A stretch of 64,000 nt of DNA from Closterium sp. NIES-65. Lineage: Eukaryota; Streptophyta; Zygnematophyceae; Desmidiales; Closteriaceae. The notes under the pieces were generated by a model. It was not told the origin of the DNA and made no database searches. It was given only the letters and a program-made list of their open reading frames with translations. The stretch covers positions 1 to 64,000 of the forward strand of contig CANXME010001991.1 in NCBI GenBank assembly GCA_948144175.1, read 5' to 3'. This document shows, in pieces, positions 19,596 through 29,403 of the stretch (position 1 is its first letter; every line of letters begins with the position of its first letter). The position numbers were made by a program, and so were the translations under genes.

Positions 19596-22500
19596 CTAGT
19601 TCATGCTCATTCCACTCATGCGCACACAACGCCAACGAGGCTCATCTGCAAGCCTCTTGGTGAGGAAGTCTGCTGGCTGCTGGTGAGTCTTGATGTAGAT
19701 CGGATTCACCGTCCCCCTCTTCACCTCCTTACGCAGCCAGTGCCACTTGATACGCATGTGCTTATTGAGCCCATGAAGCACAGCGTTCCTGGCCATCCCA
19801 AGAGCTCCCTTGCTATCACAAAACAGCGGCGTAGCAATCTTTTGCTCCTGGCCAATCTCCTCCAACAGCTTCCTCAGCCAAATCACCTCCTTCACCCCAT
19901 GAAACATTGCCATGTACTCTAACTCCACGGACGAGAGTGCTGTCTCCGTCTGCTTCTTTGACCTCCAACTAACCGGTCCTCCCCCAACTAAGCAGATGTA
20001 TCCTCCCACAGATGAGGAATCCTCCTTCTCAGAGGCCCACGTAGCATCGGTAAAGCAAGTGAGGAAAAGCTTGCCTTCTCCAAGCCTCTCCCCCTTCTCT
20101 TTCAGCACCTCAACCCCTTTCTGCTTCACCTGTGCAGATGCGGAGTATTGAACTCCAATGCTTGGGTGAGAGTTCAGATACTTCACCACACGCTCAGGTG
20201 CATCCACCTGCTCCTCTGATGGATTCTGCACCACCCTGGCAAGCTGCCCAACCGAGAAAGAGATGTCGGGCCTCGTGTGAACTGCTGTATACAAGAGGCT
20301 GCCCACCAATGACTGAAATTGCTGCTGCTCCTCGGCTTCAACCCCTTCATCCTCTGCAGCTTTCACAAGCTTGAATTCTGCTGGCAGGGGAGTTGCAACC
20401 TTGCGCTCATTCTCAATTCCGTACTTCTCCCCAAGCTCCTTGATGAACTTCTCCTGGTGCAGCTTCAACCACCTGTGATCCAGATCCCTCTCCACGTGCA
20501 TCCCGAGGTAGTACTTTACCTCCCCAAGGTTCTTGCACTTGAAGTTCTCCATCAGCTGCTGCTGCACCTTCTGGATCTCCTTCATGCTGCTGCTGAAGAG
20601 AAGAATGTCGTCCACGTAGACCAGAAACAACACCAGCTTCTCCCCCTCCCCCTTGAGAAAGAGGCTCTCATCACAGCTGCTGGTCCTGAATCCCATCTCC
20701 TCTAAAACAGCTGCCAACTTCTGGTACCAGCAGCGTGGCGCCTGCTTCAAGCCGTAGATGGAATTTTTCAGCTTGCACACCCTGCCCGTACCATCCTCAT
20801 ACCCAGGTGGCTGCGTCATGTACACATCCTCCTCTAAAATCCCATTGAGAAATTCCGTTGATATATCCATCTGAATGATGAATTTCCCACTAACGGTTGC
20901 ATCTGCCAACAAGACACGGAGGGTAGGGGGTTTGGCAGTGGGAGCAAAGATCTCATTGAAGTCCCGCTTCTCCTTCTGCATAAACCCCTTAGCCACCAGC
21001 CTACTCTTGTAGATGCTGACCTGTCCCTTGTCATCGGTCTTGATCCTTAGCACCCATTTGCACTGTACGGCTTTCTTCCCCTCAGGCAGCACCACCACCT
21101 CCCATGTCCCATTCTCTAGCAGGCTCTGGTACTCAGCATCCCTGGAAACCAGCCACTTCTCCCTATCTGGTCCAGCTAATGCCTCCTCCATACTAGCTGG
21201 TTCCTCTGGTGCAGGGGCAAGAAAACAGTAGGCAGGTTCATCCTCCTCATCCAAATCATAGCCATGCGGTAGAATCAGCAATGCCTCCTCGGTCCCAAGC
21301 TGCTGCTCCGCTACATCAGCTCCTGCAGTCAGCTTCTTAGTAGCCATACGGGTACGTCCTGGCCTGGAGACGGGTGTCTCCCATCCCTTCATAACGACAC
21401 CCTTCGGCTTCTTAGTTTTCCCCTGCTGCTGCTCTCTCCCCTCAGATCCAGCAGCTCCACTAGTGCCAGTCTCCACATCATTTTCTCCACCAGCAGGTGC
21501 CTCCTGTACCTTCTTTCTATCACCACCATCTGCAGCTGCCTCCTCTCCCTCCTCCCACACACTAGGAGTCAGGTCCAGCTGCATGGTGATCTGCTCCATT
21601 TGCTGGGACACCCTGGCCTCCGGCTGTTTCTCCCAGCTCCCATACATCATGCCCTCAACAAACTTCACATCCCTGCTGTCAAACAACACACCTTTGGAAG
21701 GTTCCCACAGCAGCCATCCCTTGCTCTCAGCAGCCAGCCCCAAATGCACACACCAGATTGCACTCGCCCCCAACTTACTGCGGTAGGTCTTGGGGACGTG
21801 GGCGACTGCCATGCAACCGAACACCCTCAGCATGTCCACCGGCGGCTTCCTCCCAAGCCACCTCTCCAACGGCACCCACGAGTCATCCCCAACCTTTGTG
21901 AGTACCCTGTTCCTAGCGACGGTAGCGTGCCGAACAGCATGGGGCCACATCAAGTTGCCCAGCCCAGATTCTATGAGCAGCGCCCTAGCTGTTTCCAGAA
22001 TTGTCCGGTTCGCCCGTTCTGCTACACCGTTAGACTGTGGGGTGTAAGCCGTGGTCAGCTCCCTCTGGATGCCCTGCTTCTTGAGCCAGGCCGTCATCTC
22101 AGCTCCAAGGAACTCACCACCCCGATCTGTCCTAATCCGCTTCACCACAGACTCCGCTTGCTTCTCCACGAACGGCAGCCAATCGTCCCGAATCGTGGAG
22201 GCGGCGTGATCTTTCTGCTTCAGCAGATACGCCCACATTAGCCTGCTCCAGTCATCCACTATGGTTAGGAAATACCGCTCCCCCTTGTGCCCTTGCACCG
22301 GCAGCGGCCCCACCAAGTCCATGTGGACCAGCTCAAACGGTTTTTGGCACCTGCCAGCCACACTATGGAGGGGGAAACGGGTGAACTTTGAAAGGAGGCA
22401 AATTTCACAGTTATCATCGGGTGGTTGTCCGTTCAGCTTCAAGCCCTTAACGGCTCCATCCTTCTCCACTTGCTTCAGCAAAGGCATTGCTACATGCCCC

Positions 22501-24506
22501 AAACGTCGGTGTGCCGTTGCCCAATCTGTCTCCCCAGATCTGGCCGACACTTTCACACCAACCCCTCCAACGGCGTTGCACTCCCCCCGGGATGCAGACC
22601 CCTCTCCAGCCTGCCCCCCACCATGCCACACCAATGCCGGCAGCGGCCCCACCAAGTCCATGTGGACCAGCTCAAACGGCTTTTTGCTCCTGCCAGCCAC
22701 ACTATGGAAGGGGAAACGGGTGAACTTTGAAAGGAGGCAAATTTCACAGTTATCATCGGGTGGTTGTCCGTTCAGCTTCAAGCCCTTAACGGCTCCATCC
22801 TTCTCCAGCTGCTTCAGCAAAGGCATTGCCACATGCCCCAAGCGTCGGTGTGCAGTTGCCCAATCCGTCTCCCCAGATCTGGCCGACACTTTCACACCAA
22901 CCCCTCCAACGGCATTGCACTCCCCCTGGGATGCAGACTCCTCTCCAGCCTGCCCCCCACCGTGCCACGCCAGCGCCGGCAGCTGCCACATGGATCTGTA
23001 CACGTCCGTACTCTCGTGCAGATCCCAAAGCACCCGATTGCCCGGCTGCCCCTTGTAAGTGCGTGCCCCATCCGTGCTAGTGCTCACCCCAGCCTTGCCA
23101 AGCTTACGGAGGGAGATGAAGTTGGCCTTGAGTTCAGGAACAAGGAGAACGTCGTGCAGCACCACCGGCTTGCCATCCGCTCCCTTAAACGCAGCTCGTC
23201 CCGCACCAGCCACCTTCAGCGCGTGTCCAGAGGCGGAGCACACCTCGTTGATCGGTGCAGCTTGTACGTGGTCCAGTAGGTCTTTTCGCGGCGTCATCGT
23301 CCAAGCAGCGCCCGTGTCCAACACCCAATAATCCAGGGGGTGCAGCTCTGCTCCAACCTTAGCAGATGCGTCTCCTTGCTCCCCCTTGTCTCCCACATGG
23401 AAGAATTGGCCCGCGGTGCGCTCCTTCTTCTCCGCACCGCCGTTGCCCTTCGGGTTGTTGTCGGACGAATCAGCGACCATGTTGGTGCCGTTTTTCTGGT
23501 TCCTCCGCGCGCCACCATCCTGGTGACGATTCTGGGGGGTCCATCCATCGGGTTTCTTATAGCACAAAAACCAGGGGTGCCCTTCCTTCTCACAATACCA
23601 GCAACTCCCTTTCATTTTGCCACCAGCACCCGACTTGCCCCCACGTCCAGATTTCGCACCGCGACCCCAACCGGTACCTCCTTGTTGGTCGTTGGAGTCG
23701 TCGTCTTTCTTTGCACCGCGTCCAGCACCACCGAAGCCACGTCCTTTGCCACGTCGGCTGCCTTGCATCCCGTAGCCGCTGCTGCCGTCGTCTCCACCCC
23801 TCAGTTGGCGGCGACGGAAGTCCTCCTCCAGAATCTTCGTCCGCACCCACTCGAGCGTCCACAAGCTCTGGTTCTGCAGCAGGCTCAATCCGCTCGTGAA
23901 TTGAAGCCACGATTCCGGCAGCAGCGAGAGCATCTTCAGGCACTTGGTCTGCTCCGGGTAGGTGATTCCCGCGATCGCCAGCTTCGCGTAGAGATCACGC
24001 ATCTTGTCCAGGATGGGTTGTACCGGCTCTCCCTCGCTTAGGCGCAACGCGGACAGCTTCCTCTCCATCATGAGCGTCGCAGCGACGGAGGTAGGGGCGT
24101 GCAGCTCCTTCAACACCGTCCACGCCTTCGGACGGCACTCAACCTCCAGCAGCAGGTGCATGACGTGGTGACGCTGGTTCAGCTCCAAACTCTGCGACAT
24201 CAAGTAGTAGCCAGCCGAGGCGCGCTTGTCCCAATCTTCCTGAAGGGCGGGGTCACTCGGTCTAGGCTCCTCCCCAATCATTAGTTTCAGCAATCCGATC
24301 TGACGGAAATAAAGTTGCATTTTCCAGGCCCAATCATCATAGCCCTCACCATTGAACTTCTCGACGGTGAAGTTTTTCAGCACCTCCTTGATCAGCGAGC
24401 CCTGGCTTGTTCGCGCCCCCCTTGGTGCAGAAACACCAGAATCTTGGCTGCCGCTACGATCTTGGGCTGAAGATTCACCAGCTACCGCCGAGGTGTTGCT
24501 CATCAT
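19596..24506 (-). CDS. Gag-Pol polyprotein of element D with duplicated HHCC domain (1636 aa)
   Basis: Uninterrupted copia polyprotein from the ATG at 24506. The domain series is as in B: capsid, CWYCEKEGHPWFLC knuckle, protease DTGAA, HHCC, DD35E integrase, RT YVDDIL, RNase H. It is 110 residues longer than B because a 113-codon block running from ALAWHGGGQ through the HHCC domain to HMDLVGPLP occurs twice in tandem, in frame. A few in-frame codons are also missing elsewhere. Near the first RT Asp it reads MDISTEFLNG where B and C read MDISTAFLNG, a change that may impair RT. It starts MMSNTS where other copies start MAGNTS. The duplication places two zinc-binding domains before one integrase core, with unknown effect on activity. 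Confidence 0.93.
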   Translation of the reverse strand: MMSNTSAVAGESSAQDRSGSQDSGVSAPRGARTSQGSLIKEVLKNFTVEKFNGEGYDDWAWKMQLYFRQIGLLKLMIGEEPRPSDPALQEDWDKRASAGYYLMSQSLELNQRHHVMHLLLEVECRPKAWTVLKELHAPTSVAATLMMERKLSALRLSEGEPVQPILDKMRDLYAKLAIAGITYPEQTKCLKMLSLLPESWLQFTSGLSLLQNQSLWTLEWVRTKILEEDFRRRQLRGGDDGSSGYGMQGSRRGKGRGFGGAGRGAKKDDDSNDQQGGTGWGRGAKSGRGGKSGAGGKMKGSCWYCEKEGHPWFLCYKKPDGWTPQNRHQDGGARRNQKNGTNMVADSSDNNPKGNGGAEKKERTAGQFFHVGDKGEQGDASAKVGAELHPLDYWVLDTGAAWTMTPRKDLLDHVQAAPINEVCSASGHALKVAGAGRAAFKGADGKPVVLHDVLLVPELKANFISLRKLGKAGVSTSTDGARTYKGQPGNRVLWDLHESTDVYRSMWQLPALAWHGGGQAGEESASQGECNAVGGVGVKVSARSGETDWATAHRRLGHVAMPLLKQLEKDGAVKGLKLNGQPPDDNCEICLLSKFTRFPFHSVAGRSKKPFELVHMDLVGPLPALVWHGGGQAGEGSASRGECNAVGGVGVKVSARSGETDWATAHRRLGHVAMPLLKQVEKDGAVKGLKLNGQPPDDNCEICLLSKFTRFPLHSVAGRCQKPFELVHMDLVGPLPVQGHKGERYFLTIVDDWSRLMWAYLLKQKDHAASTIRDDWLPFVEKQAESVVKRIRTDRGGEFLGAEMTAWLKKQGIQRELTTAYTPQSNGVAERANRTILETARALLIESGLGNLMWPHAVRHATVARNRVLTKVGDDSWVPLERWLGRKPPVDMLRVFGCMAVAHVPKTYRSKLGASAIWCVHLGLAAESKGWLLWEPSKGVLFDSRDVKFVEGMMYGSWEKQPEARVSQQMEQITMQLDLTPSVWEEGEEAAADGGDRKKVQEAPAGGENDVETGTSGAAGSEGREQQQGKTKKPKGVVMKGWETPVSRPGRTRMATKKLTAGADVAEQQLGTEEALLILPHGYDLDEEDEPAYCFLAPAPEEPASMEEALAGPDREKWLVSRDAEYQSLLENGTWEVVVLPEGKKAVQCKWVLRIKTDDKGQVSIYKSRLVAKGFMQKEKRDFNEIFAPTAKPPTLRVLLADATVSGKFIIQMDISTEFLNGILEEDVYMTQPPGYEDGTGRVCKLKNSIYGLKQAPRCWYQKLAAVLEEMGFRTSSCDESLFLKGEGEKLVLFLVYVDDILLFSSSMKEIQKVQQQLMENFKCKNLGEVKYYLGMHVERDLDHRWLKLHQEKFIKELGEKYGIENERKVATPLPAEFKLVKAAEDEGVEAEEQQQFQSLVGSLLYTAVHTRPDISFSVGQLARVVQNPSEEQVDAPERVVKYLNSHPSIGVQYSASAQVKQKGVEVLKEKGERLGEGKLFLTCFTDATWASEKEDSSSVGGYICLVGGGPVSWRSKKQTETALSSVELEYMAMFHGVKEVIWLRKLLEEIGQEQKIATPLFCDSKGALGMARNAVLHGLNKHMRIKWHWLRKEVKRGTVNPIYIKTHQQPADFLTKRLADEPRWRCVRMSGMSMN
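22298..22975 (-). repeat. 339-bp in-frame tandem duplication inside element D
   Basis: Two adjacent copies, 22298-22636 and 22637-22975, each beginning ccggcagcggccccaccaag (the next ccgg is at 22976). The unit is 113 codons and covers the pre-integrase HHCC region. The copies differ at several residues (for instance GEESASQGE/GEGSASRGE and GRSKKP/GRCQKP). Confidence 0.92.
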
Positions 24507-24537
24507 AGCTACCTATAACGAGGATCACTATAACACA

Positions 24538-24549
24538 GCTCTGATACCA
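24538..24549 (-). other. Primer-binding site, element D
   Basis: Plus strand gctctgatacca, the complement of TGGTATCAGAGC, 3 bp inside the LTR. Confidence 0.85.
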
Positions 24550-24552
24550 GCT

Positions 24553-25645
24553 TGTTGGTGTAAGGGCCTAAAAAACTCAAGCTATTAAGACTTTATCAAA
24601 CTTAAAACCTCTCCTCGGGGTCACCTCCAAGGGTCCTTGGGTGCCTGGTACAAGACCAGCCCCTATCCTCGGGTCCGAGTTTGTAGAGAGAGGGATCAAG
24701 AGGGACTTAGTCAAAACAGCAAGAGTACCTTGAACGTCGCGCAGCGTATTATGCAGACCGCCGATCGGATTAAGCTGAGAATTTCCTATATCGAAGCTCA
24801 CTCTAAGAGCGTTAAAATAAGCCAAGTTGCCTTGCGAAAAGTTCTGCCATTACGAAGTTATGGCTCGGACAGCGTTAGCCCAGCGTTGGAGTGCTCGCGT
24901 ACTAGCGTTGACTCGGGTAGCATTCCGCCGTCGCACCGCGTAGAAAGGAAATTCCAGCAAGGAAGGAATTCGCTTGAATCAATTTCACTATATCCAGGTA
25001 CAAACAGAGAAAGAATAAATAGTTCTAGCTAGCAAGGACCTTGGGAATAAACCTGGGAACAACCAAGGATGATCCCAAATAATTCCAAGCAACAGAACCA
25101 ACCTAGCTGGACAAAACAGCAGGTGGTAGGTTGGTAAACAACCTCTGGTTCTGTTTTTCCAACCTGGGAAAACAACAACCAGGTTCAGGTCCTAAAAACA
25201 GAACCTGTTTTGTCTTTGCCCAACCAGCCAAATGCTGGTTCCGCTGGTTTCCCCTGGCCCTGTAGCATGCAGATACAGAGAAACAACATCCAACCTTCAC
25301 CTAAAATGTACCCCTATACTGCCTGCCCTGCTACACTATAGTCAACCAAACAAAACAGTACAATTTCGAGTTGGATAGAACTGAATCTGCGCAATCAAGT
25401 AAGCCGAACCGCAAAGCTTCCATCTTGGGCTCCTTTGCAAGCTCGTCCTTTCTGCTTGTACTGTTCATAGCGCGTACAATGTTATGCCGAAGCGCACAAT
25501 GCGCGAGTACCTGCAAATGCTTCAAGCGAAAATTGCGAAAGCAAACAAACACACGAACATTCCATTCATACCCAAATGTATTCGCACACGCATACTCGTA
25601 CAAACAGACGGCAGGATGTCGTGCAATGTGAATTTGCACCCAACA
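24553..25645 (-). repeat. 5' LTR of element D (1093 bp)
   Basis: Full family 1 LTR with intact TGTTGG/CCAACA termini, the same length as the B/C shared LTR. The outer edge joins K gag at 25646 (cttcatagtg). Confidence 0.9.
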
Positions 25646-25942
25646 CTTCATAGTGCTGTAGAATGTGTTGCACGAAGTCTCATCAAGAGCACCCGTAGCA
25701 GCAATAACACGTGCGTCAGGGCGCACGTTGTGGATGGAAAGCATTTCCTCCATACGATGAAGCCAAGATTCCACGTTCGTCTTGCCGTAAATGAAAATCG
25801 GCAAGGCAGTGGGGAGCGATCCAAATGCGGATGCGTCAGGCGACATCGGCTGCTCTGTTGGAGCTCCGGCAGAAGTAGAAGGCTGCCCATTGTTAGGAGG
25901 GGGCCGATAAATACCGCTTCCCCCCCTAGCAGCAGGAATGAA
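25646..25942 (-). pseudogene. Gene K gag, 5' part, left copy
   Basis: N-terminal part of the orphan gag whose 3' part is at 6197-6833. Motifs MSPDASAFGSLPTALPIF and WLHRMEEMLSIHNVRPDAR match the copy at 42278. The frame is open upstream of the ATG (25846) to the edge of the L LTR, so the true start may have been lost. Downstream it runs into the D LTR, giving a chimeric 171-codon frame ending at 25331. The 23 bp that join the two K halves in the intact copy (42055-42077) are missing here. Confidence 0.75.
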
Positions 25943-26052
25943 TGAACTATGAAAGGGTTGGGTACAAGTATGAAACTCTAAAAGGGGCTGTACCCCATAT
26001 TGGCTACCCCACTACAGCCTAAATATATATAGCATATATATATGCTTTGACA
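25943..26052 (-). repeat. 3' LTR of element L, left copy (110 bp)
   Basis: Minus strand TGTCAAAGC...TTCA, sharing tagtggggtagc, atatggggtaca and acttgtacccaac-like blocks with the G and J LTRs. It abuts the K gag frame. Confidence 0.75.
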
Positions 26053-26302
26053 CACCCCCATAGGCAAAGTGGGGGAAAGCAAGGGGTCACAAGACCAGTC
26101 AAGAGAAGCAAAGCAAGCTCAGGGTGGATCACAACGTCACCACACACACTGAGCACAAGCAAAGGGCCACAAGGCCAGTTCACATGCAGAGGTATATATG
26201 CAACAACAGCAGTACAGTGATCTCTACCTAGCAGAACAAGCATGCAGGTATATGTATATATATATACATATATATAAAGAGAGATCACAGTACCAGCAAA
26301 GT

Positions 26303-28104
26303 CTACAGAAAGTGAGGAAAAGTGGGCACAAGGCCTAACAACGTGCAGAATCGCTGATGATCACCAGATGGAAGTGCCTTAGTGAATATATCAGCAGTGT
26401 TGGCCCGAGTGGCCACGTGAGGAAGACAAAGCTGACCACGCTACTGCAACTATCGAGCCAAGAAGTAACGCAGAGCGATGTGCTTTGTTCTGTGCTCCAC
26501 TCTGTGCTCCTGATACGAGGCAATGGCGGCCTTGTTGTCGTCGTACAGTACTGGAGGAGAACAAGACCGCTCTCCCAGGTCGGTTAGCAGGTAGGTAAGC
26601 CAGCGTAACTCCTGTGCAGCCATGGCTGTGGCGTAGATCTCAGCCTCACAACTAGAGCTGAGAACTGAAGACGAGTGTTTAGAACGCCAAGAAACTGAAC
26701 CACAGCCAAGGCTGAAGGTGTAACCCTGTCACGACCGTTGCGTAGCCTGGTCCTCGACCCAAGAAGCGTTTGAGTGCCCAGTGAGGACAACGTCGCTCCA
26801 TCCTCCGAGCACGAGCCCCATGCCCGATGTACTGCACAAGTAGCGTAGTACCCTCTTAGCAGCATCCATGTGCACCTTTCGGTGCCGACCAGGAGCCACG
26901 TAGTGAGCCAGAAGGCCAAGAGGGTAAGCAAGGTCAGGACGAGTGTAGGTCATCAGGTACATGAGGCAGCCCACAAGCTCTGGATACGGGCCACTCGGCT
27001 CTACGGACTCATCCGAAGGCAGAAATGAAAGCGAGTGACTGGTAGGCAGAAAAGTGGCCTATGGCGAGGAGTACTGGAAGTCACAGCGCTAAAGGACCTG
27101 CTGCACCATGTGTGACTGAGTCAGGGTAATGGTGCGCCGTGCTCTGTCCCGGGTGATCTGCAAGCCAAGGAAGCTGCGCAGCTCACCCAGGTCTGTGCAC
27201 GTGTGTCTCTTCCGCAGCTCCGACTTCACCAGAGCGAGAGCCTCAGTGTCAGCAGTGGCAAAGACCAAGTCGTCGACGTACACGAGGATGTAGAACGGCG
27301 GCAGCGAAGTGTCGGTGCGTAGAAACAACGACGGGTCAGCAGTCGACGCAGCAAACCCAAGAGCCACAAGTGTCGTCCTCAGTGTGTCGTGCCACTTACG
27401 TGGGGCCTGGCGGAGACCGTAGACTGGCCGCCAGAGGCTCCACTGGGTACTAGGAGGGAACGACCCAGTGAAGCCAGGTGGGCGGCGCAGCCAGATCTCC
27501 TTGTGCAGGCTGCCCTGTAAGAAGGCTGTGCTGAAGTCAAGAGAGTGAAGCTCGTAGTCACGCTGAGCGGCAACGTGCTGTAGCACCCGAAGAGTGGTCA
27601 TCTTCGGGGTGGGGGAGAAGGTCTAGAAGAAGTCTACTCCCTCTCGCGGACTGAAGCCTCGAGCAACGTAACAAGCCTTGAAGACAGGCGGAGAACCTGG
27701 CGGCCGCTTCACCCTGAAAATCGACATGCCACTGACGATGTTCGCCCCAGGAGGGGGAAACCTCGTCGACGTAGGTGCCTTTGGACTTCCAGGATGCCAT
27801 CTCTGCGTCCATGGTTTTGTGCCACTGAGAGGAGTACTCACCCGCGATCGCCTCAGCGTAAGAGCGCGGGGTCGGGATGTCTGGAGCATCCGGGTCTCCC
27901 GCAGGGGCAAGCACCATGGACTCGAGATGAGGCGCAGTGGCTGCAAGACACTCAAGGTCCTCCTGCCTGTCCTCAAGGACGTCCGTGCCAAGAGCACACT
28001 CACCCTTGACGGACGGAGGACAGACAGACTCAGACTCAGCAACAAGACTAGCGGCGTAGTCTAAACGACAGGCAGCAGCAAAGTCAACAAGCTCAGCAAC
28101 AAAG
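26303..28104 (-). pseudogene. Element L RT-RNase H remnant, left copy
   Basis: Reads, in pieces, FVAELVDFAAACRLDYAASL, then the RT (SLDFSTAFLQGSLHKEIWLR, VYGLRQAPRKWHDTL, YVDDLVFATA) and RNase H (LMYLMTYTRPDLAYPL, GHSNASW, end near ALPSGDHQRFC), stopping at 26303. Defects include an extra A near 27760, a TAG where G reads CAG (VDNFQTFSPTPK) at about 27623, and further shifts between RT and RNase H. The TAG is shared with the 59450 copy, so it predates the duplication. The 250 bases between 26053 and 26302 correspond to the 3' untranslated region of G, with TA-rich runs. Confidence 0.85.
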
Positions 28105-28339
28105 GTATATAATTCGTTTAATATTATGTTTTTTATTACTCCTCGAGTAATTTGTTGATTACTAGCTGTTTTGAACGTGTTACATTGTTGAATTTTGATG
28201 GTTTACCATATTTTGCAATGACTGTCAAAGTATGTTTATGTTTCCAATTGTACATTTTGGTAGGCCATGTTGGGTTTGTGCTGGACAGGCTAGGGTTTAC
28301 AGTTTGTACCCATGCATGCTCTCCACCCCATCCGCCCTA
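28105..28339. other. AT-rich anonymous segment, left copy
   Basis: No supported ORF. AT-rich compared with the rest of the window (ttaatattatgttttttatt). Repeated almost unchanged at 59935-60169. It may be the only stretch here that resembles original host DNA or an old element edge; nothing identifies it. Confidence 0.4.
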
Positions 28340-28990
28340 GCTATTATGCCATGCCCAGCCCATGGCCCCCTTGTGCCCCAACGTGCCTAAATTAGCCGCC
28401 AGTCGCACCCTCCCTATCCCGCCCAGCATGCCTCTGCCTAAGCTGTCAATTGCACCCTCGCCTAGGCCGCCCAACGCACCCTACATTTTGCCGTCCTTGT
28501 GCCATACCTATGCCACCCGCCGCGCACTTTCTTAGGCTACCGACGCGTCCTACCTAGGCTGTCTTCCCGCCCTGCGTACGTCGCCCGTCGTGCCCTACGT
28601 TATACCTCCGCTGTACCCTTGCCTAAGCTGCCCAGCGTGCATTGTCTAAGCCGCTCGTCGCGCCCTACCGTAGGCTGTCGTCGCGCCCTACCATAGGCCG
28701 TCGTCGCGCCCCTGCTTAGACCGCCTGTTGCGCTCTGCCTAGGCCGCCCATCATGCGTTGCCTAGGGCCGCCGTGGCGCCCCTGCCTAGGCCGCTCGTTG
28801 TGCCCTGCCTAAGCCACCTGTTGTGTCTTTCTTTAGCTCGCCGTCGTGCCCCTGCCTAGGCCGATCGTCGCACCTTTCCTAAGCCCCTATCTCGCCCTGC
28901 CTTGGACTGTTATCGCGATACTTCCTAGGCAGCCCGTAGCTCCCTACCTAGGCCGCTGTTGCTCCCCTGCCTAAGCCGCCCAGCTGCACG
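28340..28990. repeat. Degenerate GC-rich minisatellite, left copy
   Basis: Imperfect repetition, period roughly 20-25 bp, of a motif like cctgcctaggccgctcgttgtgcc, with CCTAGGC and CCTAAGC cores. No coding sense on either strand. The second copy is at 60170-60820. Confidence 0.65.
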
Positions 28991-29189
28991 CCATGCCACT
29001 TGACCTACTGCCCGTACTGCCACCCAACCCTCCACTTGAACTGCCTTGGTTAGACTGGCCCCAGAGGCCAACACCGCATCCAATAAATCAACAAGATTCG
29101 CACATAAATTCAATATTAATGGGTTACACATGCATAACTTAGGGAATTTGGGGGAAGGCATATATTCAACGACAAGCAAATGATACTCG

Positions 29190-29403
29190 TCCTTATCCAC
29201 CTCCACATCCCCCTCCTCCTGCAGAATGTACCTTCTCCGGGACCGGGGGGTCCAAGATGTTGCCTTCAATGATCCCGGCCCCTTCCTCCTCAGCAGGATG
29301 CTTATGCAGATTATGCACCACAAGCTAGTTGTAGGCCACGAAAACCAATTCACGGCATTTCTCATACCCTAGCCAGATCTGGCGAGCCGTCTGCTCCCCC
29401 GCC
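29190..29403 (-). pseudogene. hAT-type transposase C-terminal end, left copy
   Basis: On the minus strand, following the solo LTR, one frame reads RQIWLGYEKCRELVFVAYN, then a stop, then LVVHNLHKHPAEEEG and an acidic/Gly tail. This resembles the final helix of the hAT C-terminal dimerisation domain (pattern kkRnRL...LVfvhYNl). The upstream half lies beyond the solo LTR at 30472-30764. Removing the LTR and one CCGCC rejoins them except for a frameshift. Recognition is by pattern memory only. Confidence 0.5.

Larger units (their letters stand above)
19461..25645 (-). mobile_element. Family 1 Ty1/copia element D
   Basis: Minus-strand element with a full 5' LTR (24553-25645), primer-binding site and uninterrupted Gag-Pol, but only about 93 bp of its 3' LTR. 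The right flank (25646 on) is gene K sequence that lies 23 bp beyond the K sequence flanking B on the left. A second D-type LTR sits at exactly the same K position at 63873, which shows D was an insertion of its own. Without a complete 3' LTR it cannot complete normal reverse transcription. Confidence 0.9.
25943..28104 (-). mobile_element. Family 2 Ty1/copia element L, 5'-truncated, left copy
   Basis: Keeps the last third of a family 2 element: end of the acidic linker, RT, RNase H, 3' untranslated region and a 110-bp LTR. Everything upstream is missing, and at about 28104 it joins unrelated AT-rich DNA. The same truncated element, with the same breakpoint, is at 42375-43539 plus 58937-59934. 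Confidence 0.85.

Noticed and set aside
26019-26288. Small Tyr/Ile-rich ORF, minus strand (also 42436-42720)
   Set aside because: It lies in the TA-rich 3' untranslated region and LTR of L. Its composition comes from the tatata runs.
28925-29365. 146-codon minus-strand ORF (also 60754-61194)
   Set aside because: It is in a different frame from the hAT-like motifs and runs into the minisatellite. No recognisable domain.
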